64,000 nucleotides of DNA from Micromonospora sp. WMMD980 (GTDB taxonomy: Bacteria; Actinomycetota; Actinomycetes; Mycobacteriales; Micromonosporaceae), in contig NZ_JARUBE010000003.1 of assembly GCF_029626035.1 (NCBI RefSeq), positions 5,580,001-5,644,000 of the forward strand, written 5' to 3'. The notes beneath the pieces were generated by a model. It made no database searches. It was not told the DNA's origin and saw only the letters and a list, made by a program, of their open reading frames with translations. Below, piece by piece: positions 44,092 through 51,084 of this stretch. The position numbers and the translations under genes are program-made. The number at the start of each line of letters is the position of its first letter. The first letter of the stretch is position 1.

Positions 44092-45528
44092 TCAGCGCCG
44101 GGCGGCGAGCTGGGTGGTGCGGGTCAGCCGGTCGGGATAGAACGCCGGCTCGGCGCCCGGCCGCCAGGGCAACGCGGCGACCAGCACGATCAGCGCGATG
44201 GCCAGGGAGTTCTCCATCAGCGCGCCGAACAGGCCGTCCTGGTAGTGGGACACCTCGGGAAGTTGGTGCTCGTACGGCCAGATCGGTGAGACCAGGAACA
44301 GCAGATAGAGCCCGAGCGCGCCGACCGCGTGCCGGAGCCCGGTCAGCGTGGGATACCAGATCGGCGGACGCAACGCGGGTACGCCGTTCGTCGCCGGCAG
44401 CGCGGCGCCGCGCAGCGGCAGACCCCGGCTGGCGTCGCGGCGGCGCACCGCGGCGTCGGCGAGCACCACGATCGCCGGGATCACCCAGACCAGGTGGTGC
44501 GACCAGGAGATCGGGCTGATCACATTGGCGGTGAGCCCGACGAGCGTGAACGCGGTCAACTCGTCGCCGTCCGCGCGGGCGCTGATCGCCCGGGACAGGC
44601 CCAGCGCCAGCACCAGCACCGAGAAGGCGAGCCAGAGCAGCCCGGGCGTCTCGATCGAGTCGTAGAGCCGGGCCAGCAGGCCGGCGAGGGACTGGTTGGC
44701 GGTCATGTCGGCGGCGCCGACCCGCTCGGTCTGCCACAGCACGTCGGTGAAGTAGGTGCGGGACTCCGCGCCGACCGCGCCGAACGTCGCGAGCGTGACG
44801 CCGACCGCGGTGGCGACCGCGATCCAGGCGGCACGCCACTGCCGGGTGAGCATCAGGTAACCGATGAACAGCGCCGGGGTGAGCTTGACGGCGGTGGCGA
44901 GGCCGATGCCGACGCCCGCCCAGGCGCCGCCGTAGACGAAGCGGGCCAGTGGCGTCTCGGCGGTCTCGTGGTGGGTGCCGCGCCTGGCCCGCCAGCGCAG
45001 GCCCACCAGGTCCGCCATGATCAGCGCGAAGAGCAGCAGGTTGACCTGGCCGTAGCCGAGCGTCTCCCGGGACGGCTCGATCGCCACGGCCAGCGGCGTG
45101 GCGATGCCGACCGTGAACCAGAGCGACCAGCCGAGCCGGTCCACTATCGGGCGCAGCAGAGCCGCCAGCACCACGGCGAGCGCACCGATGCTGGCGAGCG
45201 CGTTGACGGACCCGGCGGCGTCCACCGGTAGCCACGCCATCGGCAGCATGAGCAGCCCGGCGAAGGGCGGGTAGGTGAAACCGAGGGTCGTCGAGGGTGC
45301 GACGAAGTCGTACAGCTCGTTGCCGCTCGCCCACCACACCACCGCGCCGTGGTAGATCTTCATGTCGAAGAAGTTGTACGGACGGCCGAAGGCGCCGATG
45401 GCGAGCCAGGCGGCATACGAGACGGCCGCCAGGACGCCGATGCGGACGGCGATCCGTTGGTCGACCCCGAGGACGACGCGGGGGGCCGGTGCGAGGCGGT
45501 TGGTCCGTCTACCGACTGTCGTCGGCAT
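44092..45528 (-). CDS. GT87/DUF2029 membrane mannosyltransferase-like protein
   Basis: 478 residues, about 10-12 membrane helices. The first outer loop has NFFDMKIYHGAVVWWASGNELYDF and a TLGFTYPPFAGLLMLP motif typical of polyprenyl-phosphate-mannose-dependent alpha-mannosyltransferases (DUF2029), with LATAVKLTPALFIGYLM further on. Likely acts in PIM/lipomannan-type glycolipid synthesis at the outer membrane face. The ATG at 45528 is used; a longer frame lacks support. Converges on moaE with 13 bp between. Confidence 0.82.
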   Translation of the reverse strand: MPTTVGRRTNRLAPAPRVVLGVDQRIAVRIGVLAAVSYAAWLAIGAFGRPYNFFDMKIYHGAVVWWASGNELYDFVAPSTTLGFTYPPFAGLLMLPMAWLPVDAAGSVNALASIGALAVVLAALLRPIVDRLGWSLWFTVGIATPLAVAIEPSRETLGYGQVNLLLFALIMADLVGLRWRARRGTHHETAETPLARFVYGGAWAGVGIGLATAVKLTPALFIGYLMLTRQWRAAWIAVATAVGVTLATFGAVGAESRTYFTDVLWQTERVGAADMTANQSLAGLLARLYDSIETPGLLWLAFSVLVLALGLSRAISARADGDELTAFTLVGLTANVISPISWSHHLVWVIPAIVVLADAAVRRRDASRGLPLRGAALPATNGVPALRPPIWYPTLTGLRHAVGALGLYLLFLVSPIWPYEHQLPEVSHYQDGLFGALMENSLAIALIVLVAALPWRPGAEPAFYPDRLTRTTQLAARR

Positions 45529-45731
45529 GGCGTGGCCACCCCCGTACCAAGGTCGTCGTGCCCGTCCAGGTCCGGAACGGAGCCTAGAACGGTGCCTCAC
45601 GATGCTGCCTCCCGCGTTACGCGACCGTGTCCGATCCCACACGTGTTTGCGACATTTCCACCGCGTTAACGGGTCTCGGACGGTTCAGGTGATTGGTGGC
45701 CTTGCGGGGGTGGTGGCCGTGGAGGTACAGG

Positions 45732-46277
45732 TCAGCCGGGCATCCGGCGCGCGGTCGCCGCGGAGCGTACGGCGATCTTCGCTTCCCGGCGGGCGGTGCG
45801 GACCGCCCGCTTGACCGACCGACGGGAGTGGTCGATCCGGTGGCCGGCGCGCCAGCGCAGCCCTGGCCGACCCTCGGTGTCCGCGGCGGCGAGGAGGAGC
45901 CCGCCGAGGAGGCCGAGGTTCTTCAGGAAGTGGATCTGGTTGTTGTTGCGCGCGGCCGGGTCGTCGTCGTTCCAGAAGGGATGGCCGGCGGCGGTCGTCG
46001 GCAGCAGGGTGCCGGCGAGCACGAGCGCGGCCGGCCGGCTGAACCGGCCGGTGGCCAGCATCAGGCCGCCGACGAGTTGCGTGGCGGCGTTGGCCCGGAT
46101 CAGCGTCTCGGTGTCGGTCGGGATGCGCGGGTGCAGGTTCTGGATCAGCGGGGTGACCCGGTCGGTGACCGGCTTCGCGGCGGGCACCAGGCGTTCCGGA
46201 TTGCGCAGGTTGCGGGCGCCGCTGACCACGAAGATGCCGCTCAACATGGTTCGGGCGAGGGAGCGCACGGGCTTCAT
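45732..46277 (-). CDS. DoxX-family membrane protein
   Basis: 181 residues with four predicted helices and the DoxX pattern (RTMLSGIFVVSGARNLRNPERLV, QLVGGLMLATGRFSRPAALVLAG, HFLKNLGLLGGLLLAAAD). Several DoxX proteins take part in thiosulfate oxidation or oxidative-stress complexes; no specific role can be read here. The C-terminus is a basic tail. Confidence 0.85.
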   Translation of the reverse strand: MKPVRSLARTMLSGIFVVSGARNLRNPERLVPAAKPVTDRVTPLIQNLHPRIPTDTETLIRANAATQLVGGLMLATGRFSRPAALVLAGTLLPTTAAGHPFWNDDDPAARNNNQIHFLKNLGLLGGLLLAAADTEGRPGLRWRAGHRIDHSRRSVKRAVRTARREAKIAVRSAATARRMPG

Positions 46278-46403
46278 GGTTCCAGTCTTACCCCGTCCCG
46301 GGCTTCGTCACCCCTGCAACACCCGAAAGGTATCGACGTCCGTTCGGCATCGATTTCAGCGACCGTCGCGGATGGACCGGCCCTGTTCGGTAAGGTCGCG
46401 CGG

Positions 46404-46949
46404 GTGACGACGCTGCGACTACGCCCGGAGGGCCCGGCGGACGAGGCACCCGTGGCCCGGGTGCTCGCCGCCGCGTTCGCCCGACCCGACGTGGCCACCC
46501 CGCCGGAGGTGGGCCTCGTCGAGGAGCTGCGGCACAGCGCCGCGTGGATCCCGGAACTGGCCATGGTCGCCGAGTACGGCGGCGAGGTGGTGGGCTTCGC
46601 GCTCCTCACCCGCGTGCGGGTGCGCACCGACGGCGGCGGCTGGCCGGCGCTGGTGCTCGGGCCGGTGGCGGTGGCCCCGCACCGGCAACGCGTCGGGCAC
46701 GGGGCCGCCGTGGTGCAGGCGGCCCTCGACGCCGCCACCGAGCTGGGCGAACGGCTGGTGGTGGTGCTGGGCGACCCGGCGTACTACCGGCGGTTCGGCT
46801 TCGGGCCGGCGGACCGGTTGGGGTTGACCAGCCCCTGGTCCGGGCTGGGCGAGCCGTGGCAGGCGCTGGTGCTGCCGCCGTCGGTCGGCGAGGAACCGCC
46901 GCCCCCGGCCGGTGAGGTGCTCTTCCCGCCGCCCTGGGCGCGGGTCTGA
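46404..46949 (+). CDS. GNAT N-acetyltransferase
   Basis: 181 residues. Typical GNAT order: VARVLAAAFARPD, a central strand (LVLGPVAVAPHRQRVGHGAAVV) with the acetyl-CoA loop QRVGHG, and LVVVLGDPAYYRRFGFGPA, the motif of YhbS-like acetyltransferases. Substrate unknown. TAAGGT at 46391-46396 places transcription about one base before the GTG start. Confidence 0.88.
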   Translation: MTTLRLRPEGPADEAPVARVLAAAFARPDVATPPEVGLVEELRHSAAWIPELAMVAEYGGEVVGFALLTRVRVRTDGGGWPALVLGPVAVAPHRQRVGHGAAVVQAALDAATELGERLVVVLGDPAYYRRFGFGPADRLGLTSPWSGLGEPWQALVLPPSVGEEPPPPAGEVLFPPPWARV

Positions 46950-46960
46950 CCCAGCGGTGC

Positions 46961-48196
46961 TCAGGCGGGCTGGGTGCGCAGGTAGCGGCCGAAATGCGGC
47001 ACGGTGAACGCCACGGTGCCGCGCTCACCGGAATAGATCAGCCCCTTTTTGATCAACGCGTCCCGGGCCGGGGAGAGGCTGGCCGGCTTGCGGCCGAGCG
47101 CCCGGGCGATCTCGGCGGTGGGCACCGCGGCGTCCATGTCGTCACGCGCGCCCTCCTCGCCGTCCACCAGCGCCAACGTCGCCATGGCGCGCATGTACTC
47201 GCGTTCGGCGGGAGTGGCCCGCTCGAACCGGGAGCCGAAGAAACCCACCGCCAGCTCCGCCTCCGCCTCCGGCGCGGCGACCCGGACGTCCGCCGCCGTG
47301 ATCGGCGAGCGGGGCGCGTGGTCCCAGGTCGCCTTCCCGTACGCCTGGACGAAGTAGGGATAGCCGCCGGACTTCTCGTAGAGCAGGTCGAGCGCCTTCT
47401 GCTCGTACTCGACCTCCTCCCGCTCGGCCGGCGCGCAGAGCGCCTGGTCGGCGGCGATCCGGTCCAGCCGGTCGATCCGCTGGTAGCGGTAGAGCCGCTC
47501 GGAGTACGACTTGGCGGCGCTGAGCACCGCCGGCAGGTGCGGCAGGCCGGCGCCCACCACGATCAGCGGCGCGCCGAGCTGGGACAGCTCGTGGCACGCG
47601 GCGCAGAGCGCGGAGACGTCCTCCGCGCCGACGTCCTGCATCTCGTCGATGAAGATCGCGATGCCGGTGCCCACGTCGGTGGCGACCGCCGCCGCGTCGC
47701 TGAGCAGCTCGACCAGGTCGATCTCGATGTCGCCCGAGTCGGCCCGGCCGCTGGCTGCCGGCACGTCGATGCCGGGCTGCCACCGGTCGCGCAGTTTCGG
47801 CGCCGCACCGCCCCGCCCGGTCGGCGCGGAGCGCTGCGCGAACGCCTTGAGCACGCCGAGGAAGCCGTCGATCCGGTCCGGCGCGCGGTGTCGCGGGGCC
47901 AGTTCCCGGACCGCCATGTGCAGCGCGGCGGCGACCGGCCGGCGCAGCGACTGGTCCGGCCGGGCCTCGATCTTGCCGGTGCCCCAGAGGTGGTTGATCG
48001 CCTCCGAGCGGAGCGTGTTGAGCAGGACCGTCTTGCCCACCCCGCGTAGCCCGGTGAGCATCAGGCTGCGTTCCGGCCGGCCGCGGGCGATGCGTTCCAG
48101 CACCACGTCGAACACGTCCAGCTCCCGCCCCCGCCCGGCGAGTTCGGGCGGGCGCTGGCCGGCGCCTGGGGCGTACGGGTTGCGGACGGGATCCAC
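46961..48196 (-). CDS. AAA+ ATPase (Orc1/Cdc6- or STAND-like) with C-terminal winged helix
   Basis: About 411 residues. Walker A GLRGVGKT at 49-56, Walker B IFIDEMQDV, a sensor region (LIVVGAGLPHLP), and a C-terminal winged-helix-like region (TAEIARALGRKPASLSPARDALIKKGLIYSGERGTVAFTVPHFGRYLR). Such stand-alone ATPases are common in actinobacteria and of unknown role. The GTG at 48196 is preferred over 48205, because the TACTGT box (48204-48209) overlaps the earlier codon and would start the mRNA one base before 48196. A TCTAGC-N6-GCTAGA palindrome covers its -35 region. Confidence 0.82.
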   Translation of the reverse strand: MDPVRNPYAPGAGQRPPELAGRGRELDVFDVVLERIARGRPERSLMLTGLRGVGKTVLLNTLRSEAINHLWGTGKIEARPDQSLRRPVAAALHMAVRELAPRHRAPDRIDGFLGVLKAFAQRSAPTGRGGAAPKLRDRWQPGIDVPAASGRADSGDIEIDLVELLSDAAAVATDVGTGIAIFIDEMQDVGAEDVSALCAACHELSQLGAPLIVVGAGLPHLPAVLSAAKSYSERLYRYQRIDRLDRIAADQALCAPAEREEVEYEQKALDLLYEKSGGYPYFVQAYGKATWDHAPRSPITAADVRVAAPEAEAELAVGFFGSRFERATPAEREYMRAMATLALVDGEEGARDDMDAAVPTAEIARALGRKPASLSPARDALIKKGLIYSGERGTVAFTVPHFGRYLRTQPA

Positions 48197-48217
48197 GAAT
48201 CGCACAGTATCGGCTTC

Positions 48218-48235
48218 TCTAGCGGCCAGGCTAGA
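48218..48235. promoter_or_regulatory. Operator-like palindrome TCTAGC-N6-GCTAGA, site 1
   Basis: Perfect 6-bp half-sites with a 6-bp spacer, located where the -35 region of the AAA+ ATPase promoter should be. An identical half-site and spacer arrangement recurs at 48287-48304. CTAG is rare in most bacterial genomes, yet six occur within 100 bp here. Confidence 0.6.
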
Positions 48236-48273
48236 CGTGCGTAGAGGCGGCTACCGCGTGTCGGCGTCGAGAT

Positions 48274-48317
48274 GAAACTAGGGCTGTCTAGCGTGGATGC
48301 TAGACAGCCCTAGTTTC
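48274..48317 (-). terminator. Terminator of the LppU-like gene, containing palindrome site 2
   Basis: A perfect 19-bp stem (48274-48292 with 48299-48317) with a 6-nt loop and flanking A/T lies nine bases after the minus-strand LppU-like stop codon. Its core 48287-48304 is TCTAGC-N6-GCTAGA, the same motif as site 1, so it may double as a protein-binding site. Confidence 0.85.
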
Positions 48318-48326
48318 TCCTACCGG

Positions 48327-49142
48327 CTATCGGCGCTTCAGGCAGAGCACGAAGTCGAGCGTGTCCAGCTCACTGTCGAAGAAGTACCAGTCGGTGTAGC
48401 CGGCCACCTTGCCGCACTTCGCCTCGGCGTCCTTCTTGCCGCTGGTCGCGCCGTCGATCCGGCGCAGCACCTCGTAGGTCTTCGGGGCGCAGTCGGCGAT
48501 CACCAGCTTCGGCTGGCCACTGCCGCCCTCGTTCGCCACGCACTGACCCGCCTTGACGAAGCGCGGATCGGTGGAGGAGGCCGGAGCCGCCGCCGTGGGC
48601 GTCGCCTCCGCCTCGTCGCTCGGCGCCGCCGCCGTCGGACCCGCCGCCGGCGCGGTGGCGGCCGTCGTCCCGGCCGTCGGGCTCTCCGAGTCCCGGCCGA
48701 GCAGCCAGTAGGCCCCGGCGCCGCCCAACAGCAGCACCGCCAGCACGATCACCACCACCAGCAGCGGGCCCCGGCCACGCTTCGGTGGCGTCGGCTCGTC
48801 GTAGGGCGCCGGCCCGGCGAGGTACGGCGGCGGCCCCCCGGCGTACGGCTGGTACTGCTGCTGCCCGGCGTCGTACGCCGGCGGCCCCGCCTGGTAGGGC
48901 GGCTGTTCCGGGTCGTAGGCCGGTGGTCCGGCCGGGTAACCCGGACCGGCCGGGTAGCCCTGCTGCGGCGGGGCCTCGGTCCACTCCGGCGCCGGCCCGT
49001 ACTGCTGCGGTGGGCCGTACTGCTGGGGTGGGCCGCCGTACTGCGGTCCGCCCGGGGCCGGGTCGGGGGCGTAGCCATCGGCGGGACGCCGTGCTCCCCA
49101 GGGCTCGGGTGCGCCGCCGCCCGGTGGTCCGAAGTTCGACAT
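48327..49142 (-). CDS. LppU/SCO3897-like membrane protein with Pro/Tyr/Gln-rich N-terminus
   Basis: 271 residues. Residues 1-125 are disordered with repeated PAYD, GPPQQYGP and GYPAGP units; one membrane helix follows (LLVVVIVLAVLLLGGAGAYWLL), then an Ala/Thr/Pro linker and an outer domain with four cysteines (AGQCVAN, ADCAPKTYEVL, KCGKVAGYTDWYFFDS, DFVLCLKRR), as in the actinobacterial LppU/SCO3897 family. Function unknown. AGGAGG precedes the ATG at 49142. Confidence 0.85.
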   Translation of the reverse strand: MSNFGPPGGGAPEPWGARRPADGYAPDPAPGGPQYGGPPQQYGPPQQYGPAPEWTEAPPQQGYPAGPGYPAGPPAYDPEQPPYQAGPPAYDAGQQQYQPYAGGPPPYLAGPAPYDEPTPPKRGRGPLLVVVIVLAVLLLGGAGAYWLLGRDSESPTAGTTAATAPAAGPTAAAPSDEAEATPTAAAPASSTDPRFVKAGQCVANEGGSGQPKLVIADCAPKTYEVLRRIDGATSGKKDAEAKCGKVAGYTDWYFFDSELDTLDFVLCLKRR

Positions 49143-49227
49143 GAACGCCTCCTGCGTACGCCAGTGCTGAGAGGCCGGCCACCAAGGGGCAACGCCGACG
49201 CCGTGGTCACCGTAGCGTGGTCCACCG

Positions 49228-50235
49228 ATGAGCTCACGCCCCACGAGTGCGACGGACGCCACCGGATCCCCGGCGCCGCCGGCCCGCACCGCCCTGATCT
49301 GGACCGCCCTGGCCCTGGTCTACCTGTTCTGGGGCTCGACCTACCTGGGCATCCGGGTTGCGGTCGAGTCCCTGCCGCCGCTCACCTCCGCCGCGATGCG
49401 GTTCGCCGCCGCCGCCGTGGTGCTCGCGTTGGTGCTGAGGCTGCGTCGCGGGCCCGGGTCGCTGCGCGTGCCGCCCCGTCGCCTCGGCTCGGCCGCGCTG
49501 GTCGGGGTGCTGCTGCTGGCCGGCGGCAACGGGCTGGTGGTGGTCGCCGAGTCCGGCCCGCCCGGCGACGCGGTGCCCTCCGGCGTCGCCGCGTTGCTGG
49601 TCGCCACCGTCCCGCTCCTGGTGGTGGTGCTTCGCACCGCCGGTGGGGACCGGCCCCGCCCGTGGACCTTCGTCGGCGTGGGGCTCGGCTTCGCCGGTCT
49701 CGTCCTGCTCGTGCTGCCCCGCGACGGCGTCGACGGTGTGCCGCTGGCCGGCGCGCTGACCGTCGTCGCGGGCGCGGTCAGCTGGTCCGTCGGCTCCTAC
49801 CTGGCCGGCCGGATCCGGATGCCCGCCGATCCGTTCGTGGCGACCGTCTACGAGATGGTGGCCGGCGCGCTGGCGCTCAGCGTGATCGCGGCCGTCCGCG
49901 GTGAGCTGCGCGACTTCGACCCCGCCGAGGTGACCGGGCGGTCCTGGCTGGCACTCGCGTACCTGATGGTCGCCGGTTCGCTGATCGCCTTCACCGCTTA
50001 CGTCTGGTTGCTCGCCCACGCGCCGATCTCCCTGGTCTCCACCTACGCGTACGTGAACCCGGCGGTCGCGGTGGCGCTCGGCGCCCTGCTCGTCGCCGAG
50101 CCGGTCACCGCCCAGGTGCTGCTCGGTGGCGCGGTGATCGTGGCCGGGGTGGCGGTGGTGGTCAGCACCGAACGTCCACGCCGGACCGCGCCGGCAGCCG
50201 GGAACGGGACGGTCCGAGGCCCGGCCGGGCGGTAG
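49228..50235 (+). CDS. EamA/DMT-family transporter
   Basis: 335 residues with ten predicted helices in two EamA repeats: LVYLFWGSTYLGIRVAVESLPPL opens the first, and SWSVGSYLAGRIRMP with ISLVSTYAYVNPAVAVALG closes the second. Members export metabolites or amino acids; the substrate is unknown. TAGCGT at 49213-49218 gives a predicted leader of about three bases. Confidence 0.9.
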   Translation: MSSRPTSATDATGSPAPPARTALIWTALALVYLFWGSTYLGIRVAVESLPPLTSAAMRFAAAAVVLALVLRLRRGPGSLRVPPRRLGSAALVGVLLLAGGNGLVVVAESGPPGDAVPSGVAALLVATVPLLVVVLRTAGGDRPRPWTFVGVGLGFAGLVLLVLPRDGVDGVPLAGALTVVAGAVSWSVGSYLAGRIRMPADPFVATVYEMVAGALALSVIAAVRGELRDFDPAEVTGRSWLALAYLMVAGSLIAFTAYVWLLAHAPISLVSTYAYVNPAVAVALGALLVAEPVTAQVLLGGAVIVAGVAVVVSTERPRRTAPAAGNGTVRGPAGR

Positions 50236-50245
50236 CGTCCCGGCC

Positions 50246-50953
50246 GTGTCGACGGCGTGGGTGGCGGGGGCGACGCTCCTCGGTGCGCTCGCCGGCCTGG
50301 TCGCGGTGCCGCTCGGCCGGCACGCCGTCGGCGTGCCTCCCGACGACGCTCCGGCACCCCTCGACGGCCCGGCGACCGGGGTGCCCTGCGTCCGTGCCGT
50401 GGCCGGGGTGTCCTGCGTCGGCGCCGTGGCCGGGGTGTCCTGTGGCGGCGCGGTGGTCGGGGCGCTGGTGTTCGGCGGGCTGGCCGCCGCGCACGGCACC
50501 GAACCCGCGCTGCCGGCCCTCCTGCTGGTCGCGGCGGCCGGCCTGGTGCTCGTGGTGACCGACCTGTTCGCGCTGCGGCTGCCCGATCCGCTTGTCGGCG
50601 TGGTGGCGCTCGGCGGGCTGGGCCTGACCGGGGCCGCCCTGCTCGCCGGCGAACCGGGCCGCGCCGGTACCGCCCTGGCCGGTGCCGGCCTGTCCCTGGG
50701 CGGATACGTGCTGCTCGCGCTGCTGCCGGGTGCCCGGCTCGGCTTCGGTGACGTGAAGCTCGGCACCGCGCTCGGGCTCCCGCTGGGTTGGCTCGGGTGG
50801 CCGGCGCTCCGACTCGGGCTGGTCCTCCCGCACGTGCTCGCCGGGGCGGCGGTGCTCGCGCTGCTCGTCGCCGGCCGGATCCGCCGGGACACTCCGCTGC
50901 CGTTCGGCCCGGCGATCCTCGCCGGCGCCTGGCTGGCCGCCGTCCTCACCTGA
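50246..50953 (+). CDS. A24-family prepilin peptidase-like protein
   Basis: 235 residues, about six membrane helices. Both catalytic aspartates of type 4 prepilin peptidases are visible: VVTDLFALRLPD and the GxGD motif GFGDVK. The N-terminal cytoplasmic methyltransferase domain is absent, as in many actinobacterial and TadV/CpaA-type enzymes. No pilus or Tad genes are adjacent. A 27-bp triplication encodes three AGVSCVGAV-like units with one Cys each (about residues 44-70). TAGCGT at 50233-50238 suggests a nearly leaderless mRNA starting by the GTG. Confidence 0.85.
   Translation: MSTAWVAGATLLGALAGLVAVPLGRHAVGVPPDDAPAPLDGPATGVPCVRAVAGVSCVGAVAGVSCGGAVVGALVFGGLAAAHGTEPALPALLLVAAAGLVLVVTDLFALRLPDPLVGVVALGGLGLTGAALLAGEPGRAGTALAGAGLSLGGYVLLALLPGARLGFGDVKLGTALGLPLGWLGWPALRLGLVLPHVLAGAAVLALLVAGRIRRDTPLPFGPAILAGAWLAAVLT
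50376..50456 (+). repeat. Three tandem 27-bp repeats inside the prepilin peptidase gene
   Basis: Units 50376-50402, 50403-50429 and 50430-50456 share CCGGGGTG(C/T)CCTG and a GCCGTGG-like end. The period is a multiple of three, so the frame is kept and a 9-residue Cys-containing unit is repeated. Confidence 0.8.
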
Positions 50954-50970
50954 CCCGCTGCCGCACCGCC

Positions 50971-51030
50971 GCGCCGCCGGTTGCCGCCGCGCCGCCGGTT
51001 GCCGCCGCACCGCCGGTTGCCGCCGCACCG
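50971..51030. repeat. 18-bp tandem repeat, three copies plus a partial
   Basis: GCGCCGCCGGTTGCCGCC at 50971 and 50989, a one-base variant at 51007, then a partial unit. It lies in the short gap after the prepilin peptidase gene and directly abuts the GGGGCCCC repeat. Confidence 0.8.
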
Positions 51031-51032
51031 GC

Positions 51033-51084
51033 GGTGAGAAGGGGCCCCCTCTCTACCGTAGGCGTTAAGAAGGGGCCCCGCCTT
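51033..51084. repeat. Dispersed intergenic repeat, copy 2 (two GGGGCCCC palindromes)
   Basis: Shares GGTGAGAAGGGGCCCC, GGCGTTAA and the second AAGGGGCCCC with the copy at 35752-35805; here the middle reads TCTACCGTAGGCG. It ends exactly at the stop codon of the convergent helicase gene and could act as its terminator. Confidence 0.85.

Noticed and set aside
44092..45642. 516-residue version of the DUF2029 protein
   Set aside because: The N-terminal 38 residues upstream of the ATG at 45528 are non-conserved in character and lack a start signal.
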